From Corythucha ciliata (lineage: Eukaryota; Arthropoda; Insecta; Hemiptera; Tingidae): a stretch of 64,000 nt of DNA. Below the pieces are notes generated by a model that did not search any database, was not told the origin of the DNA, and saw nothing but the letters and a program-made list of their open reading frames with translations. Each line of letters opens with the position of its first letter. Within the stretch, counting starts at the first letter, position 1. Shown here one piece after another: positions 53,201-62,689 of the stretch. The translations under genes were made by a program, and so were the position numbers. The stretch spans positions 38,730,198 through 38,794,197 of the forward strand of contig CM075937.1 of NCBI GenBank assembly GCA_038030265.1, read 5' to 3'.

Positions 53201-55188
53201 AACGTCGAAACTTGTAGTAGTGTATATGCAGCCAGCGGCCGGAGTGACATTTTTTGATACTTTGGTAAGCGCACACATTGAATTCCACTCCAAGGATAGC
53301 TCTGGGTGTGGTTTTACACCTTTTTAGCATGTTAAAATCACAAGGATTGATCGAATTTTGCAGATCAAAACAAGCAATTTTGAAGAGAAAAATCATTAAT
53401 TTTTCTAAAAAATGGTCATTTCTGAGGAAAACTCGCCAATCAACTAAGAAAACGCTTATGACTATTTTTGTAAAGGACACTTTGAATATGTTTTTTCTGA
53501 ATCACGGGTTGTCTGTACACACAGATTTAGTGTGGACGTACGAAGATTGACTTTTTTTGAAAAAAATAAATAAATGAATAAATCCCCGATTTGCACGACT
53601 TTGATCCTCATTTGAAGCCACATAAAATAGTTAACGTCTATCGAAAATAGCTAATCGTGACAGGAAATGTGCTCTTTCCGAATCCATCACCAAAAGTTGC
53701 AAAAATTCAAATTGAGGGCGAGTTTTTCGAGTTAGTTAAAAAAAATTATGTAAGCCTTAAAAATCGTTAGAAAAATCATATCTCGAAGGGTTTTGATTTT
53801 TGGACCATGGTGTATATGGTGATTTCGGTCGCAAATGAGGTCTACTTTCACCCACTTTTTTGTCACACTTATCCCATCCACCCTGTATTTACGGGTGATT
53901 ACTCGACCCCCCCCCCTCCAATCACACCTCGTCTACTACCCGATATACAATTTCCCTTCTTATTTATGCACTAATTATGGTTTTTAAAGACTCGTTTCAA
54001 TCTCCGAGAAATTTCACATATGCAACAGCATTCCTTTTTTTCAACTAAGTCGACGGAAGATCGTCTTTCTTGGTAAATGTTCAAGGAGGTTTAAAGTAAC
54101 TTCGAGGACGAAATTTGAAAAAAATGATACGATGGAAACGAGGCTTTAAAAACCAGGATTTGTGCAGAAATAAGGCGGCGGAGTAGTAGACGAGGGGAAT
54201 GGGGGGGAGGAGCTCGAGGAATCATCACTGCAGCCTGCAGCTCCCCCTTACTTGAGTTGTAATTTAGTGAAATTTTACCTCAGTGTAAATGCTTGGTTGA
54301 TATCTTGATTTGTCCACGTTGCTTTAAGTTTGGTTCCAATCAAAATTTCCAACTGGTTGGAGCTGAAGAGCTTTGATAATGACTTCTTCAGACAATTCAA
54401 TTCATGAAGAGCTTCGTCAAGATGAGCCTGTGTCTGATCTTTCATTTGCAGCTGACCTTTTAGATTTGTTATCTGGAAGGACAAAAATCCATTAATATGA
54501 ACAGGTACAATGTTTCGAATACTTTCATAAATCGTTGAATACTAAGACAACGGGGATAATAACAATTATACAAATTATACTACGCATGAATATGATTGAT
54601 ATACAAACCTCTTGGCTTTGACGAAGAAGCTGAGCCTTCGATTCGGCCAACTCGGACCGCAACAACTGTATAATTTCTTCGGAACTATTTTCTGATGAAT
54701 CTGCCCCTGCAGAGTAAACTAATTGCTTATTCCATATTTTTGTAATGGCAAATAAAAGTACCTTTATTTTCTATAATTTTCGTTTCCGGGGGTGTTGCAC
54801 AGTAGTTAATCTCTTCAATAGGCTCTGGATCACTTTCTGTGCTTTTCTCTGACACCGCTGTTGGTGTATCATTCAATTGCTCTACAATTTTTCCATCTGG
54901 GGTCAAAGATTGCACGCTAGGGATTGCTGAAGTTTTCAATTTCTTTCTCGGAGGCAGACCCATCAGTTCATGCTGCAAATCTCTTTCGTAGTCGTCATTT
55001 GAAAAATGTTCAGAGCACACGTAACTCGAGCTGGGTTTCCATTCTCTCTCTCGTCTAGCGAGGAGGACCCATTTTGCTCTTAATGCAGCGTTTTGGGGAA
55101 AACGGTGGTACATCACATTAACGCCTTTTTGACGAGTTTTCAAACGGCTGTTACGGCACGTTAGTACGGCGCACCGGGTACCAGGCAT
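50296..55188 (-). pseudogene. P transposase, copy 2, disrupted
   Basis: Equivalent exons are 55188-54762, 54706-54609, 54472-54279, 52233-52035 and 51974-50296. The THAP exon and the coiled-coil exon 3 encode the same residues as in copy 1. Three lesions break it: the exon 4 donor GT has become AT (52034), a one-base insertion in the A/T run near 51660 and a two-base deletion near 51405 shift the frame in exon 5. The first three exons could still make a DNA-binding fragment without a catalytic core, which in other P systems is a repressor type. That role is inference only. Confidence 0.88.
52401..53887. mobile_element. Palindromic element FB2, copy in P copy 2
   Basis: TACAGGGTGG at the left and CCACCCTGTA at the right, with the same inverted arms as at 29518-31207. 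It is the empty-site allele for the SINE-tail palindrome: AATTGTGTAAGC occurs once (complement near 52540-52552). Confidence 0.75.
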
Positions 55189-55835
55189 CTGGATTAAGAT
55201 AGTAAAAATTAGGAATCCGGAAAATTTAGTGTTTTTACTTATCGAATATTTTGTATGACTAAAGGTGAGTTTACACCTTAGTGTCCCGCTACACTTATAT
55301 TGCTTGAAATTGAGTGACAGGCCCGAATCACATTGGATTTGATCACGGCGTTCTTTAACACAAATTTTTAGAAATGTTCGTCATTGTTTATACTCTGAAG
55401 CTGGTCAAGCAATTTATGTCCAGAGAGAAGTGTTACGGGACACTTCGGTTGTAACGCATCGTACTCTACATTATAGTACAATTGAAAAAAAAAAAAAAAA
55501 AATGCGAATTTGATGTTGCTGTATGTATTACAATGGGAAAAAAACTAATAATACTTACTTTATAATAACGTCCGAACGTATGAATCTACTCAACTTTTTC
55601 ACGCACGAAACTGAACTATTAGTTCTTAAGGATTTTAATTTGAAAGTGGGGTCACTTTGACAAGTAAAATAAAGCGACACAAAAAATTTGAAGAAAAAAA
55701 ATTCAGGACACTAGATTTACGGCGAAGTCGCAGCACCAAAACAACAATTAATAACTTACTGGGTCCAGCACAAAGGGCTTGGGACTGCGCGTGACGTAGA
55801 TGAAGGACAGTAATGGCCGACGATCTGCGGCACCT

Positions 55836-55974
55836 GGGGCCCTATTCTCTAACAACAAGCAATATTTTTTTCGCCAGCCATGTGTCTATTTCATTCATTT
55901 GTTTGAAGAAACTTAATGAAATAAACATATGACTGGGAAAAAGCTATTGCTTCGACGTTAGAGAATAGGCCCCC
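55836..55974. mobile_element. GGGGCC MITE at the end of P copy 2
   Basis: Ends GGGGCCCTATTCTCTAAC and GTTAGAGAATAGGCCCC enclose about 139 bp. It belongs to the same family as 58956-59079. It lies between the truncated P end (GCGGCACCT) and the P target duplication, so it inserted into the P terminus after P arrived. Confidence 0.8.
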
Positions 55975-56017
55975 TGGTTCTATACAACTTTGGTTTCTAC
56001 CTAAACACAGTTTCCAA

Positions 56018-56040
56018 GTCGTTAGAGAATAAGGCCCCTG
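56018..56040. mobile_element. Isolated GGGGCC MITE end
   Basis: GTTAGAGAATAAGGCCCC is a second right-hand end of the same MITE family just 60 bp downstream, without an obvious left partner. It may be the remnant of an older copy. Confidence 0.55.
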
Positions 56041-56388
56041 TGGCTTATTATTATAACGAGGGAGAAATACCTTTTTTGTAGTCATGTGTTTATATCAATT
56101 AACTTTCTTAAAACCTATTAAATGGAGGAAAAAAAAAACAAATCCGCCTCCTTGCTCAAGTTCACCCAAAGGCAATATGACTGGCGAGAGTGCTCCTGTG
56201 CTGGCGGATGTTCGTTTTTTTTTTTAAAAAAAAAAAAAAGAGGGAACGACGGGGATAACAAGAGGTAGAGGTAGTAAAGGGTTACATTCCCTTCACCCCG
56301 CACACAGCCAACCCGACACGGTCACGTGACTTCATGTTGGCCTCGCGCTATCTCTACCACGCAGCCTCAAGCCATCTCTTACTATATT

Positions 56389-56575
56389 AAGGAACCTTTA
56401 AAGACGAGTAGACGCATACGGCGCCATGTTCGTTCTTATCAGTTTAATAAGAATGGTTGGGGGTGGTTTGTTGACATCCACAAAACATCAACAAAAGGTG
56501 GATTTTACAAGACTGATAATTGATAAGAGCGAACATGGCGTCTGTGATTTTACCTGTCTGATTATAGGTTCTCTA
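56389..56575. mobile_element. Foldback element A, copy 2
   Basis: Near-identical reverse complement of 729-909, with the CGCCATGTTCG inverted arms, and about 10 extra bases in the centre. The ends read 'aaggaacctttaaagacgag' and 'gattataggttctctaac'. Confidence 0.7.
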
Positions 56576-56819
56576 ACTATATATACTCTAAGCTTTTCCC
56601 CATTGATATTATTCTCTAGTCTAGAGTGCTGAACCCAACGGCTCAACCACCAACACTATAACTAATAAATAACCGCGCATGCAGCCTTCGCTTCGTGACA
56701 GGTTTTCGTCTCGAGGATAAACGTTATATTTCACTTCCCAGTCACAAAAACCCTTACAGGCCACCGTAAATTGCAAAGTGAGGCTAAAGAAGTTAACTCC
56801 AAACAAACAAACAAAAAAA

Positions 56820-57600
56820 ATGTCATTAATGGATCAAAATTAAGAAGAGAAATTGCTAATTATAGAGCATAGAGGCTAAAATGAGGTAAAATGCTAATTC
56901 GCTGCTAAAATAAAGTAAAATGGCGAATTAAGGTTCAAATTGGAACATTTGCTAATTCACAGAAAATTAAGTATGAAATCGTCACATTTGGGATGAATTT
57001 GTCAATTTTTGTGGTACAACCGCCGGTTTTCAAGTCAGAGTCGTCCTTGTGGGCCTAAAATCATCCGTTTTGGGAAAACTTCAGTTACAGTGTGACATTG
57101 TCAGTTTTGGAGTAAGAAATCCAATTTTTGGGGAAAATCGTCGTTTCGGGTGCTTACAAGATATTTACTTTATTTGAAATGCAACAGAAAATTTTATTTT
57201 TAGGTTAAAATCGCCTGTTTTGAAGTGACATTTTCAGTTGATGTTGGTGGGGGAGGGGTAACGCTTCAGCTTTGGCGAGAAATCGTACGATGTTGAAGTG
57301 AAATCACCACTACAATGTCTGTTTTGGTAAGATCAATCGTTCTTCATCAGTTTCGGTTAAACCAGCCAGTTTAAGGGTGAAATAATCAGTTTTGGGGGTA
57401 AAGCCTTGGGTTTTAAATGGACAGTTGTGTTGTAAAATCTTTAGTTTAGGGGTAACACTTCGGCTTTGGCGTAAAATCGTCGGTTTTCAACTGAAGTAAA
57501 ATATTCAGTTAGAGAGTGATAGTTTGGGGTTTAAAAACGTGAGTTTTGTGTTGAAAATCGATAGTTTGTGGTTAAAAAGAGTGGACGACAACGGGGCGAA
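56820..57600. repeat. DR1 block then ~20-bp degenerate repeats
   Basis: 56820-56980 has DR1-like 30-bp units. From 56980 to 57600 phrases such as AAAATCGTCGGTTTT, 'ggggtaacacttcggctttgg' and 'tcagttttgggggtaaagc' recur at roughly 20-bp spacing or multiples. Confidence 0.55.
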
Positions 57601-57650
57601 AAAAGGTAATTCTCTTTGACTGTTATCTTTTCTGGGGTCGTTACTTCGCG

Positions 57651-57722
57651 TGATTTTCTTTTCTCCTCTCGTGGTGGTGGAGGAGTGTTATTCGCTCTGA
57701 GCTGCCCGCAAAACTGGGTGTC
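57651..57722 (+). repeat. Inverted repeat R, left copy
   Basis: About 70 bp containing TTTTCTCCTCTCGTGGTGG and GCTCTGAGCTGCCCGC, the near-perfect reverse complement of 60172-60243. Confidence 0.75.
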
Positions 57723-57998
57723 CCTTTTCGACTCATGGAACACGCCGGTTCGGATTTTTATTTTCCAGAATACTGGTGGAAAATCACAATTCACGCATCC
57801 CGAATTCCCGAAACCCTTTCACTGTTGACGACAATGCCCTTTTCGTTACTTACAATGAAAAATAATTGTAAATACTTATTTATAATTATGGAAGAGTGCC
57901 TACTCTCCCAGACTAAATAATAATTTTTTTTAGTTAAATGGTTACCTAGCACGTACTCAAAAAATTCCTACAGCACAACACAAATCAATTGATTCCAA

Positions 57999-58146
57999 GG
58001 CCCTAACTCATAGTCGTCCCTTGAGGAAAATACTTTCTTTTCTCGAATTGAAACAGATGATTCACAAAATAGAATGACTGATTTGAAGTCCGCCCTCAAC
58101 TCCTCAAGGGAATATTTTCTTCAAGGGACGACTATGAATTTGGGCC
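57999..58146. mobile_element. 148-bp MITE with GGCCC ends
   Basis: Left arm GGCCCTAACTCATAGTCGTC and right arm GACGACTATGAATTTGGGCC extend to about 40 paired bases on each side. I found no clear target duplication. The ends recall the MITE at 37096 (GGCCC...) but the arm sequences differ. Confidence 0.75.
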
Positions 58147-58378
58147 TATTATCTGTTACACCGCAGTTGTATTTTAAGTTATTGATATGTTTTTGTTTAT
58201 TTGTTTATTGTAATTAAATCATAGGAAGCCTTGTTGTGTTTTTTTGTTTTTTTTGAAAACGGGAGAGCAGGACGACGGAGAGCGGCCTGCCTTTCATATA
58301 GTTCCTTCCCTTCTTGAACGCTAACTCAGTCAGCTTTTTTATTTTTTATTTTTTTTAAAGACGGACAGGGCACGTAGA

Positions 58379-58524
58379 ATGAATTTTCAACCTACGGGCT
58401 TAGCTTATTTCGTTGTTTGCTGCATGATGGAGAGTCAGAGTTCGTTGTTCTGTTGCTCTTGCGGTAAATTTTTTTCCAGAAAAGACGATCTTAAACGGCA
58501 CAAAAAAACACATGGAGGCAACAG
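58379..58524 (+). CDS. Candidate exon with one C2H2 zinc finger
   Basis: From the ATG at 58379 the reading gives a C2H2 finger at residues 25-45 (Cys25, Cys28, His41, His45; CGKFFSRKDDLKRHKKTHG), with the HxxxH followed by a glycine linker. It is followed by a plausible splice donor, ACAG|GTATCT, at 58524/58525. Beyond that the reading is unremarkable. It could be one exon of a host zinc-finger transcription factor or a captured fragment. I cannot name the gene, and neither an upstream promoter nor a downstream exon is identifiable. Confidence 0.5.
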
Positions 58525-58886
58525 GTATCTTACCTATATTAATTGCTGTAATTATTCAATTAAAAGCCGGCTCCACTCGTGCGGTGTTTGCCAAATAACG
58601 CATCACAAAATATTAATCAATTTCTAGCACTGCTTAGAAAACCGACCAACTGAAAATTGACAAATATTTTGCACTATATTTTTGGCGAATACAACATGTG
58701 TGGAGCCGACTTTAACTATTGCACTATTGGTTTCATCGTGATAGTGGCAAACGTGGGTCATGACATGTTTCAGAACATCCAGAACACGAATTAAGGGGTC
58801 TCCACACTTGTATTAGCTTAATTCTGGCTTTAATTTCTGCTTCGGAAATTTTTCGAATGCATAATTACTTACGACCCCAGTACAAT

Positions 58887-59233
58887 AGGGGTATTCACGT
58901 CAACTTTCGTACTGTTTGTAGTTTCGTAATTCCGTAGTCAGATTTTTGTTACCAGGGGGCCTATTCTCTAACAGAAAATCAATATGTTTTTCGTAGCAAT
59001 GTTTCTATTGTATTCATTTTCTTCAAACAAATGAATGAAATAGAAACATTGCTATGAAAAACGTTAGAGAATAGGCCCCCAGGGAAATCAAGTTTCGAAT
59101 GAATGAGTTTAAAATACGCCCCGAACGAAATTAATGACAAGATGATTCCATTTTCGATTTCCCTAAAAACAGACCTTAGCAACAACGCAAGTACAGAACT
59201 ACAAACAGTACGATGGTTGACGTGAATACCCCT
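58887..59233. mobile_element. Outer MITE with AGGGGTATTCACG ends
   Basis: AGGGGTATTCACGTCAAC at the left and GTTGACGTGAATACCCCT at the right, plus inner ACTGTTTGTAGTT and AACTACAAACAGT, define arms of about 36 bp. AAT on both sides (58884-58886, 59234-59236) may be the target duplication. The GGGGCC MITE is nested inside. Confidence 0.75.
58956..59079. mobile_element. GGGGCC MITE nested in outer MITE
   Basis: Ends GGGGCCTATTCTCTAAC and GTTAGAGAATAGGCCCC with a long hairpin interior ('agcaatgtttctatt' against 'aatagaaacattgct'). CAG on both sides (58953-58955, 59080-59082) looks like a 3-bp duplication. Confidence 0.85.
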
Positions 59234-59824
59234 AATAATATGGGTATGTCCCATAATTCAAAAATATATGTACTATAAAATCCTAAATCCATGGTGGGGG
59301 GGGGGATTGGCTGTTGCCGGGAAATTAGCTGAAGTGTCAATGAGCTGCAGGCCTTTCACTTCGACCCAAAATTCCCAATTTTGCATTTTGCTACGAAAAT
59401 CACCAACAATTTTCAATTCAGGTGAGACAATAGAATCTTAAGGTGGGAGGGGGTAGTGCCAAGCACGTCAGTTACGGTGGACTAAATCACGAATTCATAG
59501 GGCTTAGGGGAAAATATTGTCTGAACTGAAAATAAAGTGTGAAGTTCTCCATTCGAATGCAAAATCAGAGTTGTACAGTGGAAAGACTAGGGTTTTATTT
59601 CCTTCATCCGGTATTGTCTGAAGTTTCATATCTGTTCTCCCGTCACGAGTTGGAAATTACAAACACGAACACATAACTGGTGGGTCAAGTGCTAGACGGT
59701 ACGATTCTGTAATTTTATGGTATGTATTTATCAGATTTCCCCCACAAGCAAACTAACGTAAGTGAAACTGCAACCCTGGAGGATTTTTATTTGGATGCTG
59801 TCGTTCAGTTGTATTGATCACTTA

Positions 59825-59966
59825 TAGCGTTCCCCATTTGCACAAAATTCTGCAACGGGGCTATTCATTTCCACCCGTCTTCTCCACTAACATATGATTT
59901 AATTCAGTGAAGACGGGGGGAAATGAACTGCCCAAATGCAGAATTTTGTGCAAATGGGGAACGCTA
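59825..59966. mobile_element. 142-bp MITE, second copy
   Basis: Reverse complement of the copy at 40345-40486, flanked by TTA at 59822-59824 and 59967-59969. Confidence 0.92.
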
Positions 59967-60171
59967 TTAGAATGATGAAGCAAAGAAGTATAGTATACTT
60001 TTTCAACGGCTTGGTTTAAGAAAATGAAGATTCATATTATTCTTTGCAAATTGCTAGAGCGCTTTGAATAGTACTAGAGTAGTAGTGATGGGTGGAGGGG
60101 GGTGAACACGACGAGAAAAGAAAATCTCGGCGTTCGTTCTCCCACCTAAAAACCAAATAAGCGGCGCACCC

Positions 60172-60243
60172 AGTTTTGCGGGCAGCTCAGAGCGACTAAC
60201 ACTCCTCCTCCACCACGAGAGGAGAAAAGAAAATCTCGCCGTT
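60172..60243 (-). repeat. Inverted repeat R, right copy
   Basis: Partner of 57651-57722, about 2.5 kb apart and in opposite orientation. Confidence 0.75.
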
Positions 60244-60714
60244 ACCTCTACACAAGTCCGAAAACAATCATCACACCATGGGGTGGAAACTCTATTGTTC
60301 ATAATTGAGACAGAGTTTTTAGTCGGCTTTACGCTTGGAGCGCTACCTTTTCGAAATTTAGTTAGAAGGCCAGCCGCTCATGAACCTAGCGCTTAGAAAC
60401 CCTCGTCGGTCAGAGCCTTTCAGTTTCAGTGTGCTCTGTGCCTCGTGCTTGGTTAGTTGTTTTGGTTCCTTTGTTCAAATCCTTGTTTTTTCGTTGTTCT
60501 CTTTCATTCCTGCCTTTTTTCTTGTCTATATTTCCACCGTTATTTTCAGAACTTCTCCTTCGCCTTGATTTTTTTTGTTGTTCTCTTCCAGAACGCATTC
60601 CTTTTTTTACTTTTCAAGCGTTTTAAGAACGAACCTCTGTCCCTACCTTAAAGGTATTTCTGAGTTATTTAGGAATATATTTTCCTTTGAAGCCTTGTTC
60701 CTACATCCACACAT

Positions 60715-60893
60715 AGTAACAACGCCTGGTGGGAAGCACAAGTGCTGTGTACCCGGCTGTGAGGACAGAACATTGCCCCAACATTACTTGCCCTTCAATC
60801 GTGATTTGGCTCGGAAGTGGTTGGAGAGCATTGGGGATAAAAGTCTAATGGATCTGTGAACTGCACCCATCTGTTCGGATTGTAGTATATAAT
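60715..60893 (+). pseudogene. Decayed THAP-domain fragment
   Basis: The plus-strand reading GGKHKCCVPGCEDRTLPQHY, LPFNRDLARKWLESIG is the N-terminal half of a THAP domain (Cys-x-x-x-Cys, F..D...KW...IG). A TGA at 60856-60858 follows SLMDL, and just after it TAPICSDC resembles the second zinc-ligand block (CSxHF) with the His replaced. It is unlike the THAP of the two P copies, so it derives from another P-like element or a host THAP gene. A splice acceptor at the ATAG near 60717 is possible. Confidence 0.6.
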
Positions 60894-61011
60894 AACAAAA
60901 ATACAAGGTTTAGCATTGTTCATGAATAATCCTATTTGTGAAATTTTGTCAATAAAATAACAACCATAAATATTGGATCAGTTTTTTCTTTTTGAACCAA
61001 TAGGAATATTA

Positions 61012-61098
61012 GTCTGTTCCAGTAAGGTGTTTGGAAACATGTTTGGAGCAAATTTGCCATGGGGCCGAATATTTTCCCAACTTCTCACTGGAACAGAC
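61012..61098. mobile_element. Short MITE with GTCTGTTCCAGT ends
   Basis: GTCTGTTCCAGT and ACTGGAACAGAC enclose about 87 bp. TATTA-like sequence lies on both sides. The inner motif GGTGTTTGGAA is shared with 62527-62688. Confidence 0.7.
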
Positions 61099-61119
61099 CT
61101 ATTAATAAAGTACGTGAAA

Positions 61120-62520
61120 GAGAAAAACTACCGCTATCTACCGGCGATTTCGGTGAAAATAGTTGGGCGGCTTTACGCCAGGGAGCGCAAAAGACTGTCT
61201 TTCCCCCACCACCGCCAGTTTCCCATCTATAGTATACTTCCTTTATCTATGCATCACACTCTTCACTAAAAACAAATTCTCCTAATAGTTGGTCTGGTAA
61301 TAGTGATGTACTATATTTCATGCTCGGCTATTTTGTGTTGTAATGTTGGCCATACAACTGACGTCACTTTAATCTATTTATTTACCTTTACTTTGGTAAT
61401 TCAGTTGACGAATGATCCTCCGTATTTGAAAATTCCTTTACAGAACATCGGTGTGACAACATAACTCAATAAGACTCAATCTCCTTTTGTTGTGTTTTGT
61501 TTCTGGAATTATTTATATTGTAAGTGCCTCAATTGTTTAACAACCTATCTAATGAAGGATTTAAGGTACTTCGTCGCGCAATATTCTTCTAGCTTCTTCA
61601 CGGAACTCACACGGGTTTGTAAAACGAAAGAATATTAAGCTAAAACATGCGAGGCAACTCAAGGCTCTTTTTTCATCTCTTTGATAAGATTCCGTATGAA
61701 ATTATCCTCTCTATCATCCGATACAATTCATGCTTCTGTATTGCTTTCTAATCCAACAGGTACTCTAGAGCTTCAAATTCAGACTCTCGCTGACCAATAG
61801 TTAGAGTTTGCCCCGCTTCAAGGTTTGCAAGTTGCAATACAGTGCCTCTCAAAAGTGACGAAATTAAGCCATTTCGACCAGTTACAAGTGTTGTCCTCCG
61901 GCTGAGAACGATCGACGTTTTACTAATAGCTCCTCTAGTGCTTCAAAATTTAGACTCTGACTGACCAATAAAATAAGAGTTTTCCTCACTTTGAGGCTTG
62001 TAAGATTCAACAGAGTGCCTCTCATACTTATGAGAGCCATTTTGCCATTAAAAGCCCCTGCCTGTGTGAGTTCCTGACGATTAACTATTCGTCTCGACGA
62101 TGAAAGGGCCCAAATCGAGAGACTAAATTACAGCAGTTTACCATCTCAGGGGACCAAATTTTATGGTTAAGCTTAAAAGTATAACTTTCTGTGGGGAAAA
62201 GTCATCCGTTTTAAATCAGAAAATTCTGGAATAGAAGGCTAAAAACGACAGTTGTTCACCAGAGATTTAGTTTTCGACGTATATAGACCGTTTCTGTGCA
62301 AATTCAGTATCTGATGACCATAAATTGACAATTTCCGCAGTTCCCGATCCCTGAATATACCCACACCTGTAAAAAAGCAATGGTGCATCTGACATTGTCT
62401 CCAGTGAAGCTGCCGACCCCTAACAAGGGCTGGCTTGCTGGCTACCCCCCTGGCATTCTTGGGCGGCACATATGATTTGATTGACGGGCGGGGGCGAAAT
62501 TTCTACAACAGTTTTGACAT
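61120..62520. other. No gene recognised
   Basis: About 1.4 kb. Two related segments, 'ctagagcttcaaattcagactctcgctgaccaatag' type phrases near 61763 and 61938, suggest a diverged local duplication of about 100-150 bp. No coding signature is visible. Confidence 0.4.
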
Positions 62521-62526
62521 TTTAAG

Positions 62527-62688
62527 ACCGCTCCCGGCACTGGTGTTTGGAACACGTTCGGAGCAGATTATTGCCATGGGACCAGTCAATAAAATGTAAT
62601 CAACTTAATTTTTATTGGCTGGTTCATTTATATGGCAACTCTGCTTCGAACAAGCGAAAATCTTCCAAACACCTTGCGGAAACAGACC
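62527..62688. mobile_element. Related longer MITE
   Basis: Palindromic arms (GTGTTTGGAACACGTTCGGA against TTCGAACAAGCG..TTCCAAACAC) around an AT-rich centre. Its right end GCGGAAACAGACC matches the GGTCTGTTCC end of the element at 61012. Confidence 0.65.
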
Positions 62689-62689
62689 C

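Larger units (their letters stand above)
48510..55835 (-). mobile_element. P-type DNA transposon, copy 2 (inverted)
   Basis: The left end has the complete inverted repeat CAAGGTGACTAAA through GGTGCCGCAGAT, preceded by GGTTCTATA (48501-48509). The same nine bases recur at 55976-55984, beyond a MITE that sits at the other end, giving the 8-9 bp target duplication. About 20 bases of that other inverted repeat are missing. Relative to copy 1 it has an extra 1.04 kb at 48646-49684 and lacks the SINE-tail palindrome. Confidence 0.9.

Noticed and set aside
60380..60651. Phe/Leu-rich open frames resembling membrane proteins
   Set aside because: They are translations of T-rich low-complexity DNA in all three frames at once.
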